Source: an uncultured Alphaproteobacteria bacterium (lineage in GTDB: Bacteria > Pseudomonadota > Alphaproteobacteria > RF32 > CAG-239). From it: a stretch of DNA of 33,712 nucleotides. The notes under the pieces are model-generated. The model did no database searches, was not told the origin of the DNA, and was given only the letters and a program-made list of their open reading frames with translations. Position numbers and translations under genes: made by a program. The DNA is taken from contig CAMAJR010000009.1 in the NCBI GenBank assembly GCA_945835885.1, forward strand, positions 1 through 33,712, read 5' to 3'. Below, one piece after another: positions 1 to 10,189 of this stretch (positions within the stretch are counted from its first letter, which is position 1; each line of letters starts with the position of its first letter).

Positions 1-3000
1 TGCTCTTGTCGTCTGTTGTCAAGCGCGTCAAATCACCCTCAACACCTTTGGCGCGCTGTTCTTCTATGTCAACATCGGCTGCTCTGTTTAACGTTTCTTG
101 ATACAAACCTTCATCCAAAGCCGTCAAGTTCTCGGCTACCGTCGTTCTGCGTTCCGCTACGCCGACACTTGGAACAGTCAGACCCGAAATGTAGTGCGTT
201 GAGCCGCCGGAAACCGTGCCGTTATTGTTCTTTGAACTTTGGTCTACTTCGCCGATAGAACGGTCTAACGCCATCAAGTTATCGGCTACCGTGTTACCTG
301 CCCCAAACGCTGAGGCCGTTCTTTGAACCAAGTTACCGTTATTGTCGCCAAGTGAACCCAACTTCGTGGTAATTTCACCGCTGATTGCACCGTCTACCGC
401 GTTAATGGCTGCAACTAAACTTCTGGCACCTGTGGCATTGCCTGTCAAGCTATTAAGGTTACCCTCAACACCTGTCGCACGAGTTGCTTCTGCAGTTAAA
501 GCAGCATCTACCGCGTTAATGGCTGCAACTAAGTTTCCAGCATTTTCAGCAACACCCTCTAAGTCTTGAAGGTCACCTTCAACGACTTTCGCACGGGCGA
601 TTTCAACGTCGATTGCCCCTTGCAAGCCGCTTTCTATACCTTTCGCACGAGTTACTTCTGCATCAATCGCATCATCCAATGCTTTCAAGTTTGTGCCGAC
701 CGTGTTGGCAATCTTAGCATATTTGCCATCTCCCGTCATTGTAATATTCGTTTGAATATCATCAATATCTTTTTCGGCATCAATCAACGCGCTATCCAAT
801 GCTTTCAGGTTGCTGGAAACGGTTGACGGAGTTGCCGCTGTCGGGGCATACGCCTTCAAGTGTGTGCCTTGCGGTAAATCAGACAATACACCGATGGTAT
901 CATTAACCGTCTTGGCATTCGTGCCTAAGAAGTTAATCGCTTCTTTAATATTTCTGTCATTCTGACCGCCGTCAGCCAAGATGTTGGTGTTAACATTACC
1001 GGTTGCCGTGAAGTCTGCGACTTCGGCATTTGCCTTAATATCACGATCAACGCTGGCTTTTGTTGCAACCTTTGTGCTGTTGGCGTTACCGCTTACGGTA
1101 TCAACTGTTGTCAAAGCGTTGTTATCGCTGAGCTTCAAGCTCGGTGTGGTAATGCCGTCACCTTTGATAAAGGTTGATTTTTTAGCTTCGCCGGTCTGAC
1201 CATTGTCAACAACAACACCATTGGCATTGCTAAATGTCTTGGCTCCCGTAATGGTTTCTGCACCGGCAATATGAACAACACTGCCGTCAACATTGCCAAT
1301 TCCTGTATTCAAGGTGTTCAAAGCAGCTTCAAGCGTTGTAACCGTATCTTTGTTCATCAAACCGTCTGTGCCGACTTTATAATAACCGTCTTTTGCCTTG
1401 CTATATACGGTCTTAGCCAAAGCACGCGTCGTTGCAAATGTGTTGCTTGCACCGCCCGGCGCATCAGCCGTGCCGAGGTCAATTGTGTCAGACGAAGTGC
1501 CGGTCATTGTAATAACTTCTCCACCCAACTTAATGCCGTTTGCAAAAGTCTTTATACCGGTAATTGTGTCGTTTGTGCTGTTGGTTACAACATCATTAAC
1601 ATATACGTCTTTTCCGTTAACATTGATAGCACCTTTGTTTGTTCCTGTGGCAATCAAAATATCAACCGCACCGCTCTCATCTTCTGTCAAAGCAACGTGG
1701 TTAACTTTAACGGCTTTAACCGCATCGGTAGCGGCCGAATTTAATTCGTTGATAGCACCGACCAAACTGCCTTTTTCGGTTGTGTTCAAAGCACTCATTG
1801 TGCCGATGTTGTTTTGGATGGTCTTTGTTCCTGTTCCTAAGTAGTTAACTGCCTTAGAAATGCTGTTGACAGCCGTTGTTTCCGCTCCAGCCAAAACGTT
1901 GGTGTCGTATGTGCCGGTCGCAGCAAAGTCTGCATCTTTGGCTTGTGCTTTAATATCACGAGCAACACTGGCTTTGGTGGCAACGATTGCACTGTTGGTG
2001 TTACCGCTTACGGTATCAACACCGGTTACTTCCGAACCGCTCAAGGTCAAACTCGGGGTTGTAATGGTGCCATTGTTTTGAATTGTCAAAGCAGAAGCAT
2101 TGATGCCTGCATTGGCTGTCAGCAAACCGGTCATTGTATCGCCAGCTTTATGAACCGCACTGCTGTCGGCATTCTTCAAAGCAACATTCAAATCATTCAA
2201 AGCCGTGCCGAGTGTAATCGGGGCAACGCTCGGAGCAATTTGACCGTCATTACCCGTGAACTTGAATGATGCATCTTTTGCGTTGTTATAAACCGTATCA
2301 GCCAAGGCCTTGGTCGTTACAACCGTGTTGACGTCGCCGTTGACTTCATCACCGTTCAACAAAGCAATCTTTTGTGTTGCAACATTATTCAATACCGGTG
2401 CACTGTCAGAAGTGCCGAGTTTAATACCGCTATTGAATCTGTCAACACCGGTAATGGTTTGACCACCGTCGGTTACCATCGCATTCTTAATCGCAACTTC
2501 TGCACCGCCGATGGTAATCTTGCCGCTGTTGTCACTTGTGACGGCAACTGCTATATTGTTACCGCTCAACGCAGTCGCATCATTAAATTTAATGCTTTGA
2601 ACCGCACTGCCTGCCGTGCCTTTGATTTCGGCAATTGCACCGGTCAAAGTTGTCGCGGTTGTGCCCATATTTGTATCACCAATCTTCGCGTTGATTGTTG
2701 CAATACCTGTCTTATTGGTAGAGGCCTGAACACCCAATTCGTTAAGAGCACCTTTAATCGTGGTTGCGTTTTCGTTGTTCTTAAGAATATTGGTGTCAGC
2801 CGTTCCTGTTGCCGTAAAGTCGGCATTTTGAGCTTGTGTTTTAATATTAGCAGCAACGCTGGCTTTGGTCGCAACGACTGTCTTGTCTGCGGCTGTTGTG
2901 CCGTCAGAATCAACACTTGTCAAGTCAGAACCGTTCAAAGTCAGAGTCGGGGTAACAACGCCGGCACTAGCCGTAATTGCGCTTGAAAATGTCTTAGCCC

Positions 3001-6000
3001 CCGTAATGGTTTCTGTACCGGCAATATGAACAACACTGTCATCAACACCCTTCAACTCGGCATTCAAACTATTCAACGCCGTACCGATTGTCGTATCGCC
3101 TGCCGCAACTTTGCCGCCGGCTGCGAGTGTAACATCGCCGTCTTTGGCTTGTGCTTTAATATCACGATCAACACTGGCTTTGGTGGCAACGATTTGGCTG
3201 TTGGCTTTTGTCGTATCGTTTGTTCCAACATAGTCAACCTTTGTTAAGAGGTATGACGGAGATTCGCCTGTGCCTGTGCCGAGTTTTAAACCGTTTGTAA
3301 ACGATTTGATGCCGCTGATAACTTGCGGTGCGGCAGATGTTCCGCCATCGGTCGTAACTACATTATGAACTGCGATTTCTGTCGGTGTTGCCGTGCTGTT
3401 TCCGTCCCAAACTTTAATTGTGCCGCTGGTATCGCCTTCGGCAATCTTAAGACTTACGGCGCCATCCGATTCGACTAAAGCCGTATCATTCAGTTTAACT
3501 GCACGAACTGCATCACCGGACTTGTTATAAGCGTCTTTCAAAACGTCAACGACTGTTTTGCCGGTTGTGCCTAAAGCAACATTCAAATCAGCTTTTGTTG
3601 CTGCACCGAGCATCGTGTTAACTGATTGTGCGTTAGTTCCTAACGTATTGATTGCACCGGCAATTGTGCCGTTGTAGCCATACAACAGGTTGTCGCTTGA
3701 TGTGCCCGTCGGTGTGAACATAGCCGTTTGTGCATTGTTATAAATTGTGCCGGCCATTGATTTTGTGGTTACAAGCGTATTGCTGTCGCCGTTGATATCA
3801 CCGCCGGATTTCTTCAATGCCAAGGACTCGTCTGTGGCTTTGGTTATGGTCAAATCACTCTCGCCCGTGCCGAATTTAATACCGGCGCCGGCAACTAATT
3901 TGCCGCTCATTGTATCGCCTGCTTTATGAACCGCACTGTCATCAACACTCTTTAACGCAGTATTCAAAGCGTTTAAGCCGCCGGCAACCGTCACCGGATT
4001 TGCCGTAACTTTACCGCCCGCGTCAAATGTAAAGTCAGCATCTTTTGCTTTAGCTTTAACATCACGCTCTACACTGGCTTTTGTGGCAACGATTTTGCTC
4101 TTTGCCACTTCGGAAGCTACTGTATCCGCATTTTCCAGAACGGCAGATGAACCGAGATGAATGCCGTTTGCAAAAGTCTTTATACCGGTAATTGTGTCGT
4201 CTGTGCTGTTGGTTACCACATCATTAACCGATACTGACACACCGTTAACCTTGAATGCACCTTTGACATCGCCTTCATCAAATTGTAGCGTCGGCGTGTT
4301 CTTGGTAATTGCCGTGCCTGCCGTACCGCCTGATTTAACCGCAATTGTTTGAACTGCGCTGTCTGCCAAAGCACCTTGTGCAGCCGTTGCAAACTCGGCA
4401 ACGTTATGTGTTACGATATCTCCGTAAGTATTAAGTTTATCGTTAATTTGGTCTGCTTGTGTGCCTAAAGTATTAACCGCTTTGGCAATTGTGCTTGCAT
4501 CAACAGACGCATATTTCAAAACATTGTCATCAGCCGTTCCGGTTGCCGTAAAGGTAGCATTTTGTGCTTGGTCTTTAATATTCTTTGCAACGCTGGCTTT
4601 GGTCGCAACAATCTGGTTATCCGTGTTTGAACTGACGCCGTCGGTATCCGCGCTGGTCAAAGTCCGAACATCATCACCCGTGCCGAGTTTCAAACCGGCT
4701 TTAAATGTCTTAACACCGGTAATATCTTCCGCACCGGCTTTGTGAACGACCAATCCGTCGTTGGTGCTGATGCTGTTTGCCAATGTTTTTAATTCTTTAC
4801 CGATTGTGCCGTTATCATAATTGGTCGAGCTTGCATAGTCGGCGCTTGCCGCATTTGCTTTAACATCTCTTTCAACGCTGGCTTGTGTTGCAACCATCTT
4901 GTTCTTTGCCTGAATATTCAAGTCTGTGCTGTCAATTGTCACAGCGCTTGTCAGTTCTTTACCGGCTAAGGTCAAACTCGGTGTTGAAACACCGGCGCTG
5001 GCCTTCAGGGTTGTTGTATTAACACCGCCGTTTGCGGCAATCGCATTTGCAAATGTGTTGTAGCCGCTGAAAATTTGCGGAGTTGTTTCCGTGCCACCGT
5101 CTGTCGTCACAACATTCTTAATTTTGATTTCGGTCGGAGTCGCAGATGCTGCGTTACCATCCCAAATTTTGAATGCACCGCTGGTGTCGCCTTCGGCAAT
5201 TCTGAGGTCTGTCGCGCCGTTGGTTTCGGTCAAAGCAACATTATTCACTTTTACCGTCTTAACCGAATCAATCGCTTTAGCGTTGACTTCGGCAATCGCA
5301 CCGGTCAAAGTCGTTGCGGTTGTGCCCATATTTCCTGTGCCGATGGTATCTTTAATGCCGTCGGTTTGCGTGCCTAAATAGTTAATCGCCTTTCCGATGG
5401 TGTTCACGCTGGCCGCGTCTGCATCACGCAAAACATTGGTGCCGACTTCACCGCTCGGTGTGAACGAAGCGGTCTGTGCATTGCTATAAACCGTATCAGC
5501 CAAGGCCTTGGTCGTCACAACCGTGTTAGCGTCACCATTAACTTCGTCACCGTTCAACAAGGCAATTTTTTGAGTTGCCGCACCGATCAAAGTCGGCGTT
5601 CCTGCGTCTGTGCCGAGTTTCAAACCGGCTGTAAATGTCTTAACACCGGTAATATCTTCCGCACCGGCTTTGTGAACGGCCAATCCGTCGTTGGTGCTGA
5701 TGTTTTCTGCCAATGTTTTTAATTCTTTACCGATTGTGCCGTCAGCATAATTGGTTGAACTTGCATAATTGGCACTTGCCGCATTTGCTTTAATATCACG
5801 GTCAACACTGGCTTTAGTGGCAACGACCTTGCTGTTGGTTATTGTTGTATCATTTGTGCCGTCGTAATCAACACTTGTCAATTCGTGGTTATCGGCAAAC
5901 TTCAAGCTGTCGGCCGTCAAACCGCTCGTAACAGCCAAACCGCCGTTTGCCGTCAATTTCTTTGTAAATGTTTTGGCACCGGTAATCGAATCGTCTGTGC

Positions 6001-9000
6001 TGTTGGTCACAACATCATTCAATGTAATTGTTTGATTACCGAGTGTTAATTTGCCTGAAGCATTACTTGAGAACGCAATATCAACATTGCCGTCTGTTTC
6101 TGTCAGCTTTGTTGTGCTACCGCCGACGGTAATGCTTTGAACAGCGCCTTCTGCCGTATCTTTGGTGGCTTGGAGAACTTGAACCAAAGACTTGTTTTCT
6201 GTGCCTAATGCCGTATTTAAATCTGCTTTTGTGGTGGCACCAATCATATCATCAATTACTTTGGTTTGGTTGCCTAAGCTGTTAATCGCACCGGCAATCG
6301 TGCCGCTACTCAAATAATTGTTGGCACCGGTCGCCGTAAAGTCGGCATTTTGCGCTTGTGTCTTAATATTAGAAGCAACACTGGCCTTGGTTGCCACAAC
6401 TTTTTGGTCGGCCAAAACCGTTCCTTCTTGGTCAATACTGGTCACTTCATTACCGGACAATGTCAATGTCGGAGTTGTAACGTTTGTTGCCGTCAAACCG
6501 GTTGTGGTGATACCGCCGTTTGCAGTCATGGCACCGCTGAACGTTTTAGCGCCGACAATCGTTTCATCGCCGGTTTTGTGAACAACATTCGAATCGTTGG
6601 TGCTGATGGCGCTTGCCAATGTTTGCAATTCTTTACCGATGGTATCGGTGCCGTATGTGCCGGTGGACAAGTAGCTACCGTTTGCCGAATTATCATAAAT
6701 GGTCTTGGCTACGGTCTTGGTGGTTGCCAAAGCATTTGACGAACCGCCGTTGCCGCTGCTCAAATCGATTGCCGTTGTGCCGGCATCGATAGATTCAGCT
6801 GTCGGATATGCCGTTGTTGAGCCGCCGATCTTAAAGCCGTTCGAGAACGATTTTACGCCGGTAATTGTTTCGGCCTTCGAGCCGGTTGTGTGAACAACAT
6901 CATTGCTCAAAGAGCTGTTTATGGCGTCTAATTCGGATTTAATTGTTGTTGTTGTCGAGCCCTTTGTGTATGCGGCATTTTGTGCATTATTATATAATGT
7001 CGATACCAAAGATTTTGTGGTTGCCAATGTGGTTGCCGAACCGCCGTTGCCGTTTGTGCCCAAAGATGTCTGGCTTGCACCGGTATCAATAAGGTTTACC
7101 GAATTGCCGTTAAGTGTAAAGTTACCGTTGTTACCTACGGTCAAACCGCCATTGAACGTATTAAGTTTGCTATACGTTTTAGCACCGCTGATTGCTTGAT
7201 CACCGTCGGTTGTTACAACATTGTGAACGGCAACATCAGTATTATTTACCTTAATTGTGCCGGAAGCAGTGCCTTCTTCAATTAAAATATTTACGGCATT
7301 ATCTTGCGATGCTAATGTGCTGCCGTTGACTTTAACCGTTGTTAATGCCGCATTTTTCACGTTATTAATTGCAGTAACAACATCCGGCGCGCTATCCGGT
7401 AAAGCGGCGGTATCACCGATTGCCGTATCCAAATCATTTATGGCACTCTCATTATCCAAGGCTTTTTTGCCTACTGCATCAAGAGCTGATTTAATTGTTG
7501 TTGAACCGCCATACAAACCGGTAGCATTGCTTGCCGGCGCATATTTTGAATTTTGTGCATATTCATCAACTGTTTTCGTCAAAGCACTAACGGTTGCCAA
7601 TGTATTTGCTTTATCAGCGCTTGTGTTCTTTGCAATAGCAGCATCTTGTGAAATATCGGTAACCAACAATCCGGTTGCACCGATTTTTAAACTGTTTGTC
7701 GTAATGCCGTTTGTAGCGGTTACGGCGCCGGAGAAAGTGTTGGCGCCGCTAAATGTATTGGCACCGGTTTGTGTGGCAACACCGTTCACAGCCACATCTT
7801 GTCCACCCACGGCGATTGTGCCGGCCGTTGCGCCGGTTGCAACTTCTATCGTAACGTTTTTACTTGTATCCGGTGTTAATGATGTTGTTGTCGAACCGAC
7901 TTTGAGTTTAACACCTTGAATAGCACTTCCTGCCGCTGTTTCCGCTGCTTTTAAGGCGCTACCGATGGTGCCGTTGGCATAAGTTGCGGAACTTGCGTAA
8001 TCACCGCTTGCCGCACTTGATTTAATCGCCGTGCCGACAGTTTTGGTAGAAGCCAAAGCTGATTCCGAACCGCCGCCGGCCGTGATTGCCGTGGTGCCGT
8101 TATCAGAACTCGTAATCGTTGTGCCTGTGCTACCGAATTTAACACCGCTGAATGTGTTGGTTCCGCTAAAGGTGTTGTTAGCGCTTAATTTTGAAACACC
8201 ATAGACCGTAACCGGCAAATCATTTACTTTAAATGTGCCTTCGTCTGTTCCCGTTGAAAAACTCAAAGCTGTTCCATTTGCGTTAGACAATGTCTTTGTG
8301 CTACTGCCGGCATTAACCGTAATCGATTGCAAAGCAGAGTTAGCTGTGCCTCTGACTTCATTGATTGCGCCTTTCAAGGTTTGATCGGTTGTTTGCAATA
8401 CTGCTGTGCCGATTGTGCCGTTGATTGTAGCAATACCCTGTTGATTGGTGTATGCTTGTTTGCCCAAAACATTGATAGCTGCACCAATTGTGCTGCTACC
8501 GGTCAGCACGCTGTCTGTTGCACTGCCGGTTGATGTAAATGTCGCCGATTGAGCTTTATCTGCAACAGTTGTTGCCAACGACTTTGTGGTCGCCAATGTT
8601 GACGTATCACCTTCCGTGGCCCCATATACCGTTGCACCTGAAGTGCCGGTTACCGCTTGAGAACCGCCTAATGTCAAACTGTTTGCAGTGACACCGTTTG
8701 TAAAGGCGGTTGCACGGCTGATGGTTTGCGTGCCGGTTCCCGTAGTTGTCACAACATCTTTAACCGCAACATTTGTGCCGTTGACAGAAATTGCACCTGC
8801 CTGATTGGAACTGCTGGCGATTGTTAAAGTAACCATATTACCGGCTTCTTTGGTTAAAGCAGCCGGTGTTGCACCGTTAACACCCAATTTTAAACCGGTC
8901 AAAGCATTTGTGGTCAGAGTATTTAAGTTTGTGTTTAATGTATTTAACGCGCCGCCGATGGTTGTTGATGTGTCACCTAATGTATATACCGCATCTTTGG

Positions 9001-9595
9001 CGTTATTATAAACTGTTTTAGCAACCGCGCTGGTTGTCGCAATTGCGTTGGCAGAACCGGCTGTTCCACCGGCCACTACTATAGCATCTGCAACAGAACT
9101 GGTTAACGCCGGACCGCTTTCACCGAGTGCGATACCGCCCTTAAATCTGTCCAATGCCTTAATGGTTTGATTACCTTCCGTTGTCAACACGTCCTTCAAT
9201 ATAATATCTTGACCGCCTATGGTTATCACCCCCGCAGAAGAACTTGTAACCGCCAAATTGGTAATACCATTTGAAGAACTGACACTATTACCATTGATTT
9301 GGAAACCGGTCAAAGCATTAATATTAACCGAGCCATTCGTTCGCACCAAAGAGCTACCATTAAGTTTGACATCTTTTATTACATCTCCTAAATCGACTGT
9401 TGTTCCCTCTGGCGCAACAACCGCCCCATTCATCTTAATGTTTTCTACAGCTGCCTCAGCATCCGATGCCGTTATAGCGGCAACAACCGGCGCACCGAGC
9501 GCGAACAACCCCACATTAATCAGCCAGCATTTCTTCAACACGCTTCGATATTGACGTGTTAATAGACCAATTGCGGTTTTAGTATATTTCATCAT
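1..9595 (-). CDS. Giant secreted repetitive surface protein / adhesin-like, 3' end (C-terminus) truncated by window edge
   Basis: Minus-strand frame starting ATG at 9595 (SD-like GAAGGGAA upstream): MMKYTKTAIGLLTRQYRSVLKKCWLINVGLFALGAPVVAAITASDAEAAVENIKMNG..., an extended signal-peptide-like N-terminus. Manual translation at several points, including positions 1-130, gives in-frame modular sequence (..TVVATKASVAANIKTQAQNADFTATGTADTNIL..; ..DTITGIKTFANGIKLG..; ..ALDEGLYQETLNRAADVDIEEQRAKGVEGDL..). The same motifs recur throughout. I spot-checked rather than translated every codon. Confidence 0.88.
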   Translation of the reverse strand, partial: MMKYTKTAIGLLTRQYRSVLKKCWLINVGLFALGAPVVAAITASDAEAAVENIKMNGAVVAPEGTTVDLGDVIKDVKLNGSSLVRTNGSVNINALTGFQINGNSVSSSNGITNLAVTSSSAGVITIGGQDIILKDVLTTEGNQTIKALDRFKGGIALGESGPALTSSVADAIVVAGGTAGSANAIATTSAVAKTVYNNAKDAVYTLGDTSTTIGGALNTLNTNLNTLTTNALTGLKLGVNGATPAALTKEAGNMVTLTIASSSNQAGAISVNGTNVAVKDVVTTTGTGTQTISRATAFTNGVTANSLTLGGSQAVTGTSGATVYGATEGDTSTLATTKSLATTVADKAQSATFTSTGSATDSVLTGSSTIGAAINVLGKQAYTNQQGIATINGTIGTAVLQTTDQTLKGAINEVRGTANSALQSITVNAGSSTKTLSNANGTALSFSTGTDEGTFKVNDLPVTVYGVSKLSANNTFSGTNTFSGVKFGSTGTTITSSDNGTTAITAGGGSESALASTKTVGTAIKSSAASGDYASSATYANGTIGSALKAAETAAGSAIQGVKLKVGSTTTSLTPDTSKNVTIEVATGATAGTIAVGGQDVAVNGVATQTGANTFSGANTFSGAVTATNGITTNSLKIGATGLLVTDISQDAAIAKNTSADKANTLATVSALTKTVDEYAQNSKYAPASNATGLYGGSTTIKSALDAVGKKALDNESAINDLDTAIGDTAALPDSAPDVVTAINNVKNAALTTVKVNGSTLASQDNAVNILIEEGTASGTIKVNNTDVAVHNVVTTDGDQAISGAKTYSKLNTFNGGLTVGNNGNFTLNGNSVNLIDTGASQTSLGTNGNGGSATTLATTKSLVSTLYNNAQNAAYTKGSTTTTIKSELDAINSSLSNDVVHTTGSKAETITGVKSFSNGFKIGGSTTAYPTAESIDAGTTAIDLSSGNGGSSNALATTKTVAKTIYDNSANGSYLSTGTYGTDTIGKELQTLASAISTNDSNVVHKTGDETIVGAKTFSGAMTANGGITTTGLTATNVTTPTLTLSGNEVTSIDQEGTVLADQKVVATKASVASNIKTQAQNADFTATGANNYLSSGTIAGAINSLGNQTKVIDDMIGATTKADLNTALGTENKSLVQVLQATKDTAEGAVQSITVGGSTTKLTETDGNVDIAFSSNASGKLTLGNQTITLNDVVTNSTDDSITGAKTFTKKLTANGGLAVTSGLTADSLKFADNHELTSVDYDGTNDTTITNSKVVATKASVDRDIKANAASANYASSTNYADGTIGKELKTLAENISTNDGLAVHKAGAEDITGVKTFTAGLKLGTDAGTPTLIGAATQKIALLNGDEVNGDANTVVTTKALADTVYSNAQTASFTPSGEVGTNVLRDADAASVNTIGKAINYLGTQTDGIKDTIGTGNMGTTATTLTGAIAEVNAKAIDSVKTVKVNNVALTETNGATDLRIAEGDTSGAFKIWDGNAASATPTEIKIKNVVTTDGGTETTPQIFSGYNTFANAIAANGGVNTTTLKASAGVSTPSLTLAGKELTSAVTIDSTDLNIQAKNKMVATQASVERDVKANAASADYASSTNYDNGTIGKELKTLANSISTNDGLVVHKAGAEDITGVKTFKAGLKLGTGDDVRTLTSADTDGVSSNTDNQIVATKASVAKNIKDQAQNATFTATGTADDNVLKYASVDASTIAKAVNTLGTQADQINDKLNTYGDIVTHNVAEFATAAQGALADSAVQTIAVKSGGTAGTAITKNTPTLQFDEGDVKGAFKVNGVSVSVNDVVTNSTDDTITGIKTFANGIHLGSSAVLENADTVASEVAKSKIVATKASVERDVKAKAKDADFTFDAGGKVTANPVTVAGGLNALNTALKSVDDSAVHKAGDTMSGKLVAGAGIKFGTGESDLTITKATDESLALKKSGGDINGDSNTLVTTKSMAGTIYNNAQTAMFTPTGTSSDNLLYGYNGTIAGAINTLGTNAQSVNTMLGAATKADLNVALGTTGKTVVDVLKDAYNKSGDAVRAVKLNDTALVESDGAVSLKIAEGDTSGTIKVWDGNSTATPTEIAVHNVVTTDGGTSAAPQVISGIKSFTNGLKLGTGTGESPSYLLTKVDYVGTNDTTKANSQIVATKASVDRDIKAQAKDGDVTLAAGGKVAAGDTTIGTALNSLNAELKGVDDSVVHIAGTETITGAKTFSSAITASAGVVTPTLTLNGSDLTSVDSDGTTAADKTVVATKASVAANIKTQAQNADFTATGTADTNILKNNENATTIKGALNELGVQASTNKTGIATINAKIGDTNMGTTATTLTGAIAEIKGTAGSAVQSIKFNDATALSGNNIAVAVTSDNSGKITIGGAEVAIKNAMVTDGGQTITGVDRFNSGIKLGTSDSAPVLNNVATQKIALLNGDEVNGDVNTVVTTKALADTVYNNAKDASFKFTGNDGQIAPSVAPITLGTALNDLNVALKNADSSAVHKAGDTMTGLLTANAGINASALTIQNNGTITTPSLTLSGSEVTGVDTVSGNTNSAIVATKASVARDIKAQAKDADFAATGTYDTNVLAGAETTAVNSISKAVNYLGTGTKTIQNNIGTMSALNTTEKGSLVGAINELNSAATDAVKAVKVNHVALTEDESGAVDILIATGTNKGAINVNGKDVYVNDVVTNSTNDTITGIKTFANGIKLGGEVITMTGTSSDTIDLGTADAPGGASNTFATTRALAKTVYSKAKDGYYKVGTDGLMNKDTVTTLEAALNTLNTGIGNVDGSVVHIAGAETITGAKTFSNANGVVVDNGQTGEAKKSTFIKGDGITTPSLKLSDNNALTTVDTVSGNANSTKVATKASVDRDIKANAEVADFTATGNVNTNILADGGQNDRNIKEAINFLGTNAKTVNDTIGVLSDLPQGTHLKAYAPTAATPSTVSSNLKALDSALIDAEKDIDDIQTNITMTGDGKYAKIANTVGTNLKALDDAIDAEVTRAKGIESGLQGAIDVEIARAKVVEGDLQDLEGVAENAGNLVAAINAVDAALTAEATRATGVEGNLNSLTGNATGARSLVAAINAVDGAISGEITTKLGSLGDNNGNLVQRTASAFGAGNTVADNLMALDRSIGEVDQSSKNNNGTVSGGSTHYISGLTVPSVGVAERRTTVAENLTALDEGLYQETLNRAADVDIEEQRAKGVEGDLTRLTTDDKS

Positions 9596-9631
9596 GGTAT
9601 GATTCCCTTCATAATAACCTGTTGATAACTT

Positions 9632-9666
9632 AAGGCACAAAACCTATAAATACTCCAAGGCACAAA
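9632..9666 (-). repeat. Tandem direct repeat AAGGCACAAA x2 (minus: TTTGTGCCTT) in the leader of the giant gene
   Basis: AAGGCACAAA at 9632-9641 and 9657-9666, 25 bp apart, between the predicted promoter and the start codon. Confidence 0.6.
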
Positions 9667-9727
9667 TGTCTGTGGATAGATTCCGGGCAGACTCTTGCCT
9701 TCGTGTAGTCGGTAGTTTAAAGTAAAA

Positions 9728-9756
9728 ATTATAGAAAGTCAACATTCTCATTTCAA
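9728..9756 (-). promoter_or_regulatory. Sigma70-like promoter of the giant surface-protein gene
   Basis: Minus strand TTGAAA (9756-9751), 17-nt spacer, TATAAT (9733-9728). Predicted start near 9721 leaves a leader of about 125 nt before the ATG at 9595. Confidence 0.6.
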
Positions 9757-10189
9757 GAAAAATTAATTCGTTTTTTCAATATGTTATACTAAAAAATCCG
9801 GCGTTTTTCTTAAAAAAATATTAATATCATACAGTCTTTTTTGCACATTTTTTTGTATGAAATTTGGTTCTGAGGCGGAAAAATTACAAACTTTGCGTCC
9901 TCTTTAATAATATTATTTGTTTTTTTCAAGCATAATAGACAGAAATAAACACCAGACACGTTTTTATGTATAATTTTATGCATTTACATACCAATTTATC
10001 CAAAATTGTTAATAACTTTGAATGTATTGCTTTTTCCGCTGTGTTTATGTTCAAAAATAAATATTTATACACAAGTTTTTATCGAGTCTTAATTTTGGCA
10101 TTTTTGTAGAAGAATCGGATATATCGTAATGCACTCATTTATTGAATCGGTATAGCATAATGTGATAATGCCGTCGATTTCAAACGATG

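Noticed and set aside
2644-8145. Minus-strand ORFs 2644-2916, 4213-4401 and 7951-8145
   Set aside because: They lie in another frame (start coordinate 0 mod 3) from the giant gene (1 mod 3) and are shadow ORFs of low-complexity sequence.
16-9554. Many plus-strand ORFs (e.g. 1271-1744, 2372-2986, 7257-7919) in the left third
   Set aside because: They are antisense to the continuous giant minus-strand frame. Their low-stop composition mirrors its repetitive Thr/Ala/Val/Asn codons, and they show no SDs or recognisable domains.
1-9595. Regularly spaced repeats considered as a CRISPR array or tandem satellite
   Set aside because: Repeats are hundreds of bp, imperfect and in-frame protein modules; no short identical repeat/unique spacer structure.
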